DNA of 64,000 nucleotides, from NCBI GenBank assembly GCA_017979445.1, contig CM030717.1:16231288-16295287 (forward strand). Direction: 5' to 3'. Shown piece after piece: positions 12,031 through 22,857 of this stretch; position 1 is the first letter of the stretch, and each line of letters starts with the position of its first letter. The translations under genes were made by a program, and so were the position numbers. The notes under the pieces were generated by a model that did no database searches, was not told where the DNA came from, and was given only the letters and a program-made list of their open reading frames with translations. The DNA comes from Akebia trifoliata. Taxonomy: Eukaryota > Streptophyta > Magnoliopsida > Ranunculales > Lardizabalaceae.

Positions 12031-15000
12031 AAGAATCATCAACAGTTGTATACGAAAGAAGGTGAAAACTCATAATTGAAATTTTGGACACACCGTCTGA
12101 AAGGAAAAAAGAACCATTGAATCGAGTTCGAGGCCCCATCACATCGTACTGACAATCCTCGTAAAGTATCTTAAAGACCGGACAAAAGCCCAAGTCCACT
12201 TTGCCACTTATTGATGAGATGGGTGACGTGTCTCTACCAAGAAGATAAGGACAAAACTTGACAGTTTACGCGTGCCATTCACAGCTTTTCTCACAATTTT
12301 AAATGTGTTGTATCGGGCTCAACCCAGGCTGATTGTCTCCCTATGGTTGAGACTGTTAGATCATCCTCGAGTTTCACACATCAACATCACGTAGATCATC
12401 CAATTATTCAGACATCAGGAAGACTATACGCGGGGTCTGTCAGCAACATTTTCTTGTTTTATTATTCAGCTTGCCTTATCGGCTCGGCGCTACACAACTC
12501 TCACATTAAATCGAAAGATATTATCTAGCACACCACGGCGTCCGATAGGTAGGCAACGTCACGCCTACTTTACATCCCATGTCTCGTCTACGCTGTGGTT
12601 AATAATAAAGTGATTTACTGGGCAGACCTCTATGTTGCAATTTTATTACAAAAACTCTTTAACTCTGTCATGTTTGTTGTTGTACTTTACGAATCAAATT
12701 AGCATTACTAATTTAAATAAGATTTCAAACTAATTCCATTTTAAGCTTAATCAAAGCTATCAAAAATTAATGATTTTCAAAATCCTATATTTAAAACAAA
12801 AAATTCAACGGTGAATATTTTTTTTCAAACTTATTAAAATTTTATCCTTCATAACCATGTGTGTCATCAGATCATGTTTTTGGATGCCACAAATTAATGC
12901 GGTTAGAATCAATTCTAAGAGATATTAAATAACAAATTAACCTCAAAAATTTAATTTTTATGAGGTATGTCCCCACTCTAAGATTTGCAGGGTAACAAAC
13001 TTGACAAAATGAGGTTTGATGGGTAACAAACTTCATAAAACAAGGGAGTTATCAGAACCCCTGTTAGCAATCTCTTGTTTAATTTTTGAATTATTTTTTA
13101 ATGAAAGTATTATTCTCCGGATTATTGAATTATTCTAGATTAGTCACACATTTTTAGTTTAATAAAAAGAATAAAACTCATTTTTTATGACTTTTTATAA
13201 AATTCGGTGGAAAAAAAAAATGCAACTGTAACTTATTGCATTTTTTTTTACGAATTTTTATAAACTTGTAAGTTGTGACGTGTAACATAAGTCAACTTAA
13301 AAACAATCATGTTTAAAAATTTTGAAGGAACACCTTTTTCACATACAAATGTCTATTTTATCTTTAAAAAATCTTATAGCAAGCCCTCTATATTTATTTG
13401 AGATTACACTTTAATTTTCCAATTTGATGATCTATCTCTTGCCTTTTGTCTTCTTTTATAAATTAATGGAACAATAACTTCAATGCCCTCATTATCACCA
13501 CCATCATTATTTCCAAAATCAATATATCATCACCATTAACATCACTAGTTTCATCATCACCATTACTATCATATTATCGATTTTTTTATTTTAGAAGTTT
13601 TGAAATGAAACAGATAATACACATATAAAACATATGCCATGTATCTTCCATTTATCAAAATTTTGACCGAATTTTTGACTGAATTTTTGCAATCCAAAAT
13701 CGAATAGAACTCAAAATTTTCATGATCAATTTTTCACCGTATTCCAAATTGCTAACAAGGGTTAGAACTACAAAAGAGTTTTTTTATAATAAAAATACAA
13801 CAATTAGGTCAGTTGGGTAAATATCTTTATAATATATTTTAGGACATTTTAGAAACAGTCTCATTTAAGTCAAAGTTGCATTTTTGTGATAATCTAATGG
13901 TGAAATTTGATTTTTTTTAAAATATTTGTCAAATATGTAAATTATTAAATTAAAATTTCAATGTTAAATAATAAAGAAAGGATAGCGTTGGCTTACATTT
14001 AAGGGCAAACATAATCTTGCATTTGCAAGCGACGGGATAAAAGATAACATCGTCAATTTAATAAGGGGCGTTTCTAAAATACCTTATATTTTAAAGAACA
14101 ATACTTTTCTTGTTTAACTTAATAAAATTTAAAGTCTTACTAAGGATCTTTGTTAAGATGGATCTAATGCCACCCTTTCGATTTTATGGAAAAACTCAGA
14201 TAGATTTATAGATAGATAAATAAATTATTATTTTGAATTTCATTCAAGATTTTGAAATTTGTCGACTAACAAATTTTGATAGAACTCGAAAATTAAAATT
14301 CAACGGTAAAAAAATAACATTTATCTGAATTTCCTTTTTTTCCAAAAGTTTATGGAATATTGTCCCCTACAATCCTGTGGCATTGAATCGTGTAGTCCGA
14401 CTGTATTTTAAATAACAAAGGAGCGTATGTTAGCACTAGCAGTGGTGATATGGCTAAGCCAGCGGCTCACTTGGAGCTCGATAGCCCACGAGCTGACAAG
14501 ATCAGCGGGGGAATGATTCGGTTCAAATGCAATGTACCAAATATGTAATCAGCCAGCTTCAATCCATATCTTATCCATGAGTTTTAGTGACGACAGAATA
14601 AAGTGAATTTGACAAATGGCCCTGGCCTTTTTGCAATTTACAATAGAAACCTTACGGATCCGATACTTTTGTCAGATGTTAATATTATATCATATCAAAA
14701 TTAAATAATTTGATACATTGAGAAAATTTTCATTATAAGTTTGGCAAAAATGTTTTGGAACATACAACTGGAGTTTTTGTGTTTCTTACCAATTCCCATC
14801 ATCTTCTACCCCATTAAAAAACCTATATTATTAATGAGATTTGATTTATTTATTTTTTTATTTTTTTATTTATTATTGTTGTGATTTGAATGTTAAAGAA
14901 AATAAAATTTTGAAACTGAAAAAAAAAAAAAAAAAACTAATATTTGATGAATAATTTATAATCCAATCATTAATTCACCCATTTAATTGATTGTTCTTTA

Positions 15001-15043
15001 TCAAACAAGTTCAAGAATATTTAAAAATATTCAAGGAATTTGG
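12031..15043. other. Intergenic, no supported gene
   Basis: No open frame of coding character. The 61-codon frame at 12343-12528 has no recognisable domain. Weak facing repeats with GTTAGCAAT cores lie at about 13057-13078 and 13745-13765, possibly an old foldback insertion. Homopolymer tracts occur near 13210-13250 and 14917-14936. Confidence 0.4.
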
Positions 15044-15355
15044 TGACTATGATCTAGAACCGATCAATTGGATTAGACTCATGTTGGAGTGACCTCAAGA
15101 TTGTACCTCATATTGCACATCTTGATGTGAAATTATATAGAAATTATTTATTGACTATGATCTTAACTTAATCATTTGGATTAAAGTTGTCATGGAGTGA
15201 TCTAAGGATTGTATCTAATATCACGCATCTTGACGTGAAAGTGAGTAAGAATTATAAATTATTTTTTACTTTTATCTCGATGAAAATAACTATGATTACT
15301 ACACATTTTTATGTTAGGATATGCAATATGAGGTGCAATCTTGAGGTCTTTTCAG
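15044..15355. repeat. Tandem and inverted repeat block
   Basis: Two diverged direct copies of about 109 bp start at 'gactatgatct' (15044 and 15153), each holding a 'ggattgta' / 'catcttga' segment. The core 'gacctcaagattgtacctca' (about 15091) recurs in inverted form at about 15325-15352. It is probably the relic of a foldback element. Confidence 0.55.
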
Positions 15356-15670
15356 CACTATTTATTGGATTACTCTATCATAATTTTAGGAGTATAAATT
15401 CTCAAATCATATGCGAAGGTTTTTAATGTAATTGTTGTTTATCTGATGCAATTCATTAACAGCCCTTGGTATCAAATAAACGGATGAGATTAAGGGATAT
15501 TTTTGGGATTTTCTAATTTGATGGGTAAAGATGATCTCTAGAGGAATTTTATTTTCCTCTTTATATCATCCGTACAAGGTTGACGGAGATCTCGAAGGTA
15601 CCACTACAACCTGAATAATGTCATTTTAGTAATTTACTAAAAGTCCAAGCCCTTTTTACTTCAACTCCCC

Positions 15671-15677
15671 TATATAA
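15671..15677 (+). promoter_or_regulatory. TATA box of the ERD15-like gene
   Basis: TATATAA in a pyrimidine-rich context, 80 bp before the start codon. This implies a transcription start near 15700-15705 and a 5' leader of about 45-50 bases. Confidence 0.75.
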
Positions 15678-15750
15678 TGACGCGAAACCAGTATTGCAAA
15701 ATACATTATCTTTGATTGCCCTCTATCTCTCTCGCTTTATTGTAGTGGCA

Positions 15751-16247
15751 ATGGACGTAATTTCGCGGAGAACATCGTCTTCCTTGAATCCAAACGCTCC
15801 CTTGTTCGTCCCATGGGCTTACCAAATGGTGGAGGATTTCTCAGACCAGTGGTGGGAACTTGTACAAACTTCCCCTTGGTTTCGTGATTACTGGCTTCAG
15901 GAGTGCTTCCATGACCCTCAAAATGACCTCGACTTTTTTCAAAATGACGAACCTGTCCTCCCCGACATCGAAGCCGTCTTCGATGGTTACAAAGAACGTA
16001 AGTAAACCTACAATTAACCTACTGAGTTAAATCACTGAGTCAGCTGAGTTTTTTTTTATGGACTTTTTTTTTTGTTTTGTTTGCAGAGCATGATGAGGGG
16101 AGAGATTACTACCGGGATTTGATTTCTTTGGGAGCATTGAAGTGGCGTCGGTCTCGAGATCTTGCAGAAACACCCAAGTACTCAGAGAAGGCTCCCAAGT
16201 TTGTCAATATGAAGCTGAATCCAAGAACGATTCAGCAGCCTCGTTAA
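15751..16247 (+). CDS. ERD15: ERD15/CID-like PAM2-motif protein (two exons)
   Basis: Joining 15751-15997 and 16087-16247 gives 135 codons plus TAA. Residues 9-21 form a PAM2 motif ([13 protein letters not shown]), the peptide that binds the MLLE domain of poly(A)-binding protein. It is followed by the conserved acidic/aromatic block '[12 protein letters not shown]', then 'WFRDYWLQ', a variable acidic middle, and the C-terminal 'RTIQQPR' (QPR) motif. This order is that of EARLY RESPONSIVE TO DEHYDRATION 15 / CTC-interacting-domain proteins, small cytosolic or nuclear proteins linked to ABA and stress responses. I chose the ATG at 15751 because it lies 80 bp after the TATA box; the longer frame from 15694 starts with TTG inside the predicted leader. 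At 135 residues it is slightly shorter than Arabidopsis ERD15 (about 160, recalled). No disabling mutation is seen, so it is probably functional. It is the only intact host gene here. Confidence 0.93.
15998..16086 (+). other. Intron of the ERD15-like gene
   Basis: 89 bp, starting GTAAGT and ending TTTGCAG after a T-rich tract. It splits codon 83 after its first base. Using it keeps the frame into the conserved QPR tail; reading through would stop at 16003-16005. Splicing at the next AG (16088) would shift the frame. Confidence 0.9.
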
Positions 16248-16415
16248 TGCGACTCGGTTGTAAATCGTTGCGTAGGAAGGGATCGAATTAGGGCCTCGTT
16301 TTAGAGCTTTGAGCCTTTCATGATGTTGCTTGAAAATGTTCTTGGGTTTATCTTTTTTATTTTTATTTTTGTTGTAGAGTTACTAACGTTGTAATTATTG
16401 TAGAATGTAAACTAT

Positions 16416-16421
16416 AATAAA
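16416..16421 (+). terminator. Poly(A) signal of the ERD15-like gene
   Basis: AATAAA 169 bp after the stop codon, preceded by T-rich and TTGTAATTATTGTAG-type upstream elements, as in plant 3' ends. Confidence 0.65.
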
Positions 16422-16626
16422 GAGAGATCCTAATTCAATTTTCATCACATCAGATACGCGTGTACATTGATCCGGATCGTTCACCATGATTAATGAGTTA
16501 ACGGCTGAGATGCTCGAAAGAGGATTCTTGATATTAAATTCACCTAATCATAGGTGAGATCAACCTTATCTACTTTTTCTTAGACATGGCCCTCCATGTT
16601 CCCTTGAAATTAAGGATACTGATAAC

Positions 16627-17031
16627 ATGGCCCCCTTGACCTCAGTCTACTCTGAAATATTTTTGCATAATTAGCTAAATGTCCTCATCTTCAACATTCA
16701 TCCCAAAAAAAAAAAAAAAAACCCCCTTGTTAGTCTTATCCCAAAAAGTAGACATCTTTAAGGCTCTTCTTTTAGAAAATCTCCTTGATTTTCTCAATCG
16801 GAGAATCTTCTCGTGCTCTTGCTCTTGAGGTTGAAAGTCAAAGTTTTATCCATTATTTTTTTATATGCCAAACATCCTATCGTATTATTAGAGGTTTGAA
16901 GTTGAAAGTCTATTAAAAACCTGACCTAAATGAGAGGGAAATCAAAGGCTTTTGGCTTGGAGTTGAAGATATAAGGGCATTTTAGATCATTTTCCTTTAG
17001 TATAGAGTAGACGACCAAGTTCAAGGGGGCA
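16627..17031. mobile_element. Foldback/MITE-like element with ~70-bp arms
   Basis: The left arm (about 16627-16694) contains GCCCCCTTGACCTCAGTCTA; the right arm (about 16951-17031) contains its imperfect reverse complement TAGACGACCAAGTTCAAGGG. The arms also pair over 'taaatgtcctcatcttcaac' and 'gttgaagatataagggcatt'. The interior holds an A tract and further 'gttgaaagt' copies. No target duplication was settled, so the superfamily is open. Confidence 0.6.
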
Positions 17032-17322
17032 TTAGTTTGAAAACAATGGATATCTTTTTTATTATTGTTATTCTATTGACCATTCTTATCCGATAAGGAG
17101 TGGGCCCATGTGTTTTGAAAACTGTGTACACCAATTAGGGTCGCACATGTTGAGAACTTCTAGAAGTGGTTAATAATTGGAGGTGGCCCACTATTGAAGA
17201 CCCAAGTCAAAAAGAATTTATTTTCACGCGTATTGTTTTTTTTTTCCCTGGAAAAGCCACTGGTTCTACAGCCATGAGTCAGCTTTTGTCTTGTTGGAAC
17301 ATGTTTCCCATATCAAAATATG

Positions 17323-17432
17323 AGAGCTACTATTGCCATACCAATTTTTGCTAAAGCCACCCACCATGTGTAATTCGTTCTACCTAGGAATTGTGTGGCA
17401 TTAGCAAAAGTTAGTATGGCAATAACAGCTCT
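17323..17432. mobile_element. Small 110-bp foldback element
   Basis: Ends pair over about 38 bases with few mismatches: left ATTGCCATACCAATTTTTGC, right complement ATTGCCATACTAACTTTTGC, both with AGAGCT at the tip. No coding capacity. Flanks give no convincing TSD. Confidence 0.7.
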
Positions 17433-18177
17433 GTAAAATATCTAGCTCAGCGGGAGCATTAGTTTACTGTTTTATTTAATACAAAAGTTTGATGTTTTGG
17501 TCCCGTCCACATAGTAACAATCAGATCCGGCAATTATTCGTCAGAAATTTAGAAAAATTTAGGAGACTATTAAAAGTGAAGTTCTTTTTTTTTGTGTGCA
17601 TCTTTGAAATAGGTTTTTTTTTTTTTTTTTTTTTAAAACCTTTCCATATTTCAAAAATTACATTTAGAACTTATATTCGAAGAATTTATTAAAATAATAA
17701 AAATATATATTTTTTAATTATAAGATATAAAGTATTGAGAATTGGCAGTTTAATTAGAGTATTTGAATTGTAAAGGAAAATAATTATGTATTAATCTTGA
17801 TCGTACATATTTCCAAGTTGGTCAAGGGGTATTTGACATAGATCAGCTGATGAAGTGTTGCCCAACAAGTAGGATAGGTCAAAGCAGAGGTCTCCCTAGC
17901 CTGACTTGCAGGATAGTACAGTACTAAGCGAAGTCAGTCCAGCTAGGTAAGGCAGGGGTAGACCTCGAGAAAATCATAATACTGTTGCGTGTACGTCAAT
18001 TTCAAAAATTTCGGATGCAATCATAACAGATAAACTTTGATCATTCTAGGATATCCTGATTAGATAAACAACTCTTTAGAATCAACAAAAATCCTATGAT
18101 TACAACCTATACTATCCTATAGAGGGATATACTATAGCCTATAGAGGGGAAAACCTTAGGAAGAGGTAAGGGGGTTA
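17433..18177. other. Intergenic, no gene seen
   Basis: Contains two poly(T) tracts (17587-17593 and 17617-17634) and a more GC-balanced block at about 17810-17960 that may be left over from the 5' part of element C. No LTR end or primer site could be placed. Confidence 0.35.
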
Positions 18178-18437
18178 AATGGCATAGTAACCACTATTGG
18201 AGGGGGGATTGAAAGGATCAAGGACTAATCAGTATCAATTATTGTTCCTCTATCTATCTAACGTGAGCGTCAGAGTGTCTGTGATAGGTATCAGGCAGCC
18301 GCCAGGGGACGGGGAGTGCTCGGAGCGGCTTCGGATTAATGCATGTTGGGACCATCAGAGCCGTCCATCGGATTTCGACCTCACACAACTGTCACCGTCC
18401 TTGGGAACACCAGTAACAAATTGATTCAATCGAAACA
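18178..18437 (+). other. Leader of Gypsy element C
   Basis: GC-richer untranslated sequence immediately before the gag start codon at 18438, with composition like element C and unlike the AT-rich flank. Frames here are not continuous with gag. Confidence 0.45.
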
Positions 18438-18536
18438 ATGGTGAGATCCATAAGAATAAGTGAAGCCAATGCGCCCTCGCCGGTGGTTTTGGCAGCAGAT
18501 GTACAGTTTCTGACGATGTTGGAGGTCATGAGAAAG
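18438..18536 (+). pseudogene. Gypsy element C gag, first part (before solo LTR)
   Basis: Thirty-three codons from ATG, open up to the GAAAG target duplication at 18532-18536. If the LTR and one duplication are ignored, the frame continues without a shift into codons at 20265 onward, entering a Gln/Glu-rich helix ('QQEEMQKRM'). The N terminus is short and probably degenerate. Gag would be the structural protein of a Ty3/Gypsy particle. Confidence 0.75.
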
Positions 18537-20259
18537 TGTAGACACCCCATTTTTGCACTCGCCTGATTAATCAACTCGTCAACCCGATCGCAATGATTCC
18601 CAATGATGGATGTGTATTCCATTGCTTTATTTTGTTACCAGATGTGTTTCAGAAATCAGGATGAGGTATCTCGAATTGACAAAACCTTAGAAATCACGCT
18701 ACATTATGAAAATACGACCCCAGAAACATAGAAACCATCATCTTGCAGACCAAAAAGAAGTTTCACGATAAAAATCACTAAAAATTGATCAAATTACCAA
18801 AATACCCCTAACATCAAAACAACCCTAGAGCCTACATTACGTTTAGGAAAACTCATTCAAACACATAAAACAACAAATCGGAACCAAATAAATCATTTCA
18901 CCAATTTTAACAGAATTCGACAAAATTACGAAAATACCCCTCATAAAGTTCACGACCATTTCATACAAAAAAACTTCATAAATGACAAAAACCAACATTC
19001 CCATTGAATTCCTTACGAAAAACTGATTCCAAAACATCCTGGAACATGGAAAAACGACTTAAAACGTAAAAAAATCCTCTCCGAGGGCAAAATGGTAATT
19101 TTACAATTTTAAAAATTAAAGATTTCGAAATTAATAAATAAATCATTAAATAATGTAAAGTGAAATATTAATAAAATTAATTTTAAAATGTGAACAAAAA
19201 AATCGATCAATAGGCAAAATTGTTGAGGGTTCGCAAGATATTTCTTTAAGGACCCCTCCATTTGGAGGTCCAAAGAATTAAAGAGATAATAGAGAGGGGT
19301 TCTCCAAAAATTTAAAGTCAATCAAGCAAGACTAAAGTCAAGATATTAAGTCAATCAAATAAAACTAAAGTCAAAATTAAAGTCAATTAAGTAAGACTAA
19401 AGTCAAGTATTAAAGTCAATCTCATAAGACTAAAGTCAAAATCCTAAATCAAAACCCTAATCTAAACTAATCAAGTCAATCTCATAAGACTAAAGTCAAA
19501 ACCTAAATCAAAACCTAATCTAAACTAATCAAGTCAATCTCCTAAGACTAAAGTCAAAACCCTAAAGACTAAGTCCATCTCATGAGACCAAAGTCTAAAC
19601 CCTAATTGAAACCCTAAAAAGAAACCCTAATCAAACCCTAATGCTTCTAAAAACTTTATAAATAGGAGCCTCCACACTTTATTTTCGTATCAAAGAAAAA
19701 ACCCTAGAAAAAGTAGGTGAAGAAGCCTCCACAACCTCTCCAAAACCCTAATTTTGGGACCCCAACTCCTTCCCTAACACCCTTACTCCGATTTTAGCCT
19801 AAAAAACACCCAAAAACCTCTCAAAAACGTCTCAAAAATCACAAAAAATTCGAAGCACCCAGATCAAAAAGGAGATACTTTACCTCGGAGATCAGAAATC
19901 AGATCCGGAGATAGAACGAAGTAAGGAACACGGTACAAGGAGCCGTTTTCACCAGATCTGAGGGAATAGCACTTTTGCAGATTGAAGGTAAGCTTTTTTA
20001 TTATTTTTTAATCTAGGTTTGTCATTAGCGATGTAGATTTATTTGGGATAAGTAGAGACCGGCAATGGCTGGGCGGGGTTGGTGCTTAACACCTTCCAAC
20101 CCCGTAACATGATCCCCGGATTCAGATTTTCTGTAGTAGAGTAGTTTTTATCCATTTTAGAGTCAGTTTGGTTCCTAGACCACAATAACTAGGTGGCGAC
20201 TCTCAAACCTCAAGGGTCAAAAGCGGATCCGCGCACCCCGCGGATCGAGGGCGCTTTCA
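18537..20259 (+). mobile_element. Family I solo LTR inserted in element C gag
   Basis: 1723 bp starting TGTAGACACCCC and ending GGGCGCTTTCA, flanked by a perfect 5-bp duplication GAAAG (18532-18536 and 20260-20264). No primer site follows, so this is a solo LTR formed by LTR-LTR recombination. TATA box TATAAATA at 19657-19664. Upstream of it lies a W-box array (19316-19558). The open frame starting at 20193 that seems to join LTR and gag is accidental. Confidence 0.95.
19316..19558 (+). promoter_or_regulatory. W-box array in LTR U3
   Basis: Twelve copies of AGTCAA (TTGACT on the other strand, the WRKY-binding W-box core plus T) within 243 bp, alternating between 'actaaagtcaa' and 'aagtcaatc' units, about 100-340 bp upstream of the LTR TATA box. 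The motif count is seen directly; WRKY responsiveness is inferred. Confidence 0.6.
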
Positions 20260-20264
20260 GAAAG

Positions 20265-21145
20265 CAGCAAGAGGAGATGCAGAAGAGAATGGACAGCTTA
20301 ATGGAGCAAAATCAGATTTTGAGTCAGTGTCTCGGTGACCGGCAACAGGCGGAACAAGACAGTATACCGAAGGATCCTCAGGCGACAAGCAGAAATGGTC
20401 ATACCTCCAGTACAGAAGGAAGCACGTCGTCATTGATCCCCGTAAGAGAAAACGAGACGGAGGTTGCTACAGTAGCCACTCAGACTGAATCGATGGTAGT
20501 GTTGACTCGAGAAGAGGTTAGAAAAATAATTAGGAAGGAGAAGGAAATGATGAAGGGTGTCGACGTGGGCACTGCAGCAGCGCAGGCCATACGGGGAATA
20601 TAAAGAACTCCCTTTTCAGTAGGGATTTTAGTTGAAGAGATCCCTAAGAAGTTCGTGCCGTCGAGATTTACCCCTTATTCCGGGATAAAGGACCTAGTGG
20701 AGCATTTGTTTTATTTCCAACAGATACTTGCATTGTGGGAAGAGAAAGAAGAGTTAATGTATAGACTGTTCTCTTCAAGTTTGCAGGGGAATGCTCTGAC
20801 TTGGTTCCACAAACTGCCATGTGGATCAATTAGCTTGTTCGAGGAGCTTTGTACTGCCTTCGTCTTACGGTCTATCGGTAACTGGAAGAGTAGAGAGGAT
20901 GTTGACGCGTTGCTTAGCATGAGAGGCTAGGAGAAGGGAAGAGCCTCAGGGAATTCACCAGGAAGTTCAGAAAGGAGGCGATGTCATTAGAAAGCTGTGA
21001 CGAACGAACTACAGTAATAGCATTCAGAAACGCCTTACCCTCCAGTTCGGGGTTGTATAGATCCCTCGTGAAGAAGAGGCTAGAAACCTTGAGCGAGTTG
21101 TTCGAGAGAGCAAAGAAGTATATCCAATTGGAGGATGATCCCTAA
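20265..21145 (+). pseudogene. Gypsy element C gag, second part
   Basis: Continuation of gag after the solo LTR. It stays open to the stop at 20601-20603, then continues in the same frame at 20655-20930 through a retrotransposon gag core ('LWEEKEELMYRLFSSSL', 'ALTWFHKLP'), shifts frame near 20930, and goes on with 'LREFTRKFRKEAMS', 'SLVKKRLETLSELFERAKKY' and a stop at 21143-21145. This is the capsid-type gag of Tat-lineage Gypsy elements. One frameshift and several stops make it a pseudogene. Confidence 0.85.
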
Positions 21146-22380
21146 AGTTTAGTAGGAAAGAGCAAAGTCATTCACACTATGGAAAAGCCTAGCAAACAAC
21201 CCCAGCCATAGCAATAGGACAGGAAGCTGAAGCGAAAGCAAGAGGGGGAGAGGAGAAGGTCTGGATCGTATTTCGCTATGCCTCCAAGTGAAATATTGCC
21301 CCTTATTGCTCATGAGCTATTTTTCAAGTGGCTTGCTCCACTTCCTCGAGACTAGGTTAATCAAAGTGAAAGATATTGCGAGTACCACAAGGTGCGGGCT
21401 TATACCACCAACAGATGTCAGGTCTTGTGGAGATTCTTACGAAAGTTGGCATAGTAGGGCAGGCTAAGATATTTGCCCAGAAAACAGAGGGAAGGCTTGC
21501 TTCAAGATGAGGATCGCAAGGTAGAGCAGCCGCTAGTAGGAGGGCAAGATGGAAGGGTAGCAGTGATTCACGTTGTCCTAAGGGAGCAGAACAATAAGAC
21601 TGGGCAGACTAGAATTATTGAGAGAGTGCAAAGGAGAAGAGCTGAGCACCTGGCACACATCTTTACGACAAGGAGTGGACCTACCGAACTGGAATCCTTT
21701 GGGAAGTAGACGGTGGCGTTCACTGAGAGAGATTTAGTGGGGGTGGTTAGACCCCATTATGATGCACTAGTAATAACTCTGCAGGTAGGCACCTTTATGC
21801 TTAAAAGGGTGTTAGTAGATAGCGGTAGCTCGATAAATATTTTGTATGCATCGACTTTTTTAAAAATGGGCCTCAAAATAAACGTACTTTGAGCCAACAA
21901 GAGCATCGTTGGTCGGTTTTGACGGCAAATGTAGTCAGCCCTGTAGGGAAATAGTGCTATCAGTCAAAGTAGGGCTTGTGACTTTGATGACCAGGTGCGT
22001 GGTCGTTGAAATAAGTTCTCCGTACAACGACATCCTGGGCAGGTAGGGGACACATGAGATGAGGACAGTCCTGTCCACTTATTATCAAGTACTTAGGTTC
22101 TCCATGTCGCAAGGGATATGGGATGTCAAAGGTGACCAAGTAGCAGCACAAGTATGCGCGTTGAGCAGGGAAGAATCAGTTGATGACAGAGTTCAATAAT
22201 AACAATTACAATGGGGGAGACCAAGCTTGGTGGACCCCCATGCTTGGAAGGTATACAAATGGTGGACGTAGGAGAGGGAAAGCAGATTGGAGTAGGAGCT
22301 AAGCCGGAATCGAAAGAGTTAAAGGAGATAGTAGAGTGCTTAAGAAAGAACAGAGACGTCTTTACTTGGTTTATTGAAGA
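21146..22380 (+). pseudogene. Gypsy element C gag tail and protease
   Basis: After gag come a 'YCEYHKVRAYTTNRCQ' block (about 21370-21420), a common gag-tail motif in Tat elements, then a protease region from about 21750. The catalytic 'VDSGSS' triad lies at 21815-21832 within 'RVLVDSGSSINILYA', followed by a stop near 21890. Many TAG and TAA codons occur at former TGG or CAG positions. The frame is lost between about 21890 and 22390. Confidence 0.8.
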
Positions 22381-22389
22381 GACGCCATA

Positions 22390-22857
22390 AATCAGTCCCG
22401 AGGTGGTTTGTCACCATTTGAACGTCAAGCTTGACTACATACCTGTTAAGCAGAAACCAAGGAGACTAGCATGGCGATTCAGAGAGGTGGTGAACGATGA
22501 GGTGAACAGGTTGATTAGGGTTGGCTTTATCAGGGAGGTGCAGTTCTTGGAGTGGATAGCAAACATTGTGGCAGTACCTAAGAGGAATAGGAAAGTCAGG
22601 GTCTGTATAGACTTTATGAATTTGAACAAAGCCTGTCCTAAGGATAGCTTTCTGATGTTGATGATAGACCAGCTTGTTGTTGCAACTTCTGGCCATTAGA
22701 GATTATCCTTTATGGATGGTTACTCTGTCTATAACCATATACAGCTCAACCCAGATGATCAAGAGAAAACGACATTCATTATAGAGTAGGGGCTCTATTG
22801 CTATAAGGTGATGCCCTTCGAATTGAAGAATGTGGGGGCCACCTACTAGAGGCTCGT
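22390..22857 (+). pseudogene. Gypsy element C reverse transcriptase, truncated
   Basis: The N-terminal half of a Gypsy RT: 'GFIREVQFLEWIANIVAVPK', 'VRVCIDFMNLNKACPKDSF', a stop after 'VATSGH' (22697-22699), then 'LSFMDGYSVYNHIQLNPDD' and 'YCYKVMPFELKNVGATY'. The wording is that of Tat/Athila-clade RT ('LNKACPKDSFPLP', 'HPDDQEKTAF'). It breaks off at about 22857, before the YxDD active-site motif, where a family III LTR fragment begins. Confidence 0.9.

Noticed and set aside
13057..13770. A 0.7-kb element with GTTAGCAAT terminal inverted repeats
   Set aside because: Only about 15-17 bases pair, no target duplication was found, and the interior gives no support.
14440..14535. A tRNA- or SINE-like pol III promoter ('tggctaagcca' and 'ggttcaaatgc')
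   Set aside because: The two boxes are about 68 bp apart, no cloverleaf forms, and there is no poly(A) or T-tract end, so there is not enough to call a SINE.
15694..15750. An N-terminal extension of the ERD15-like protein
   Set aside because: The frame begins with TTG and lies within or before the predicted 5' leader; the family starts near the PAM2 motif, in agreement with ATG 15751.
20193..20603. A 136-codon plus-strand frame read as a single gag N terminus
   Set aside because: Its first 22 codons or so lie inside the solo LTR end. The true gag start is upstream at 18438, before the LTR insertion.
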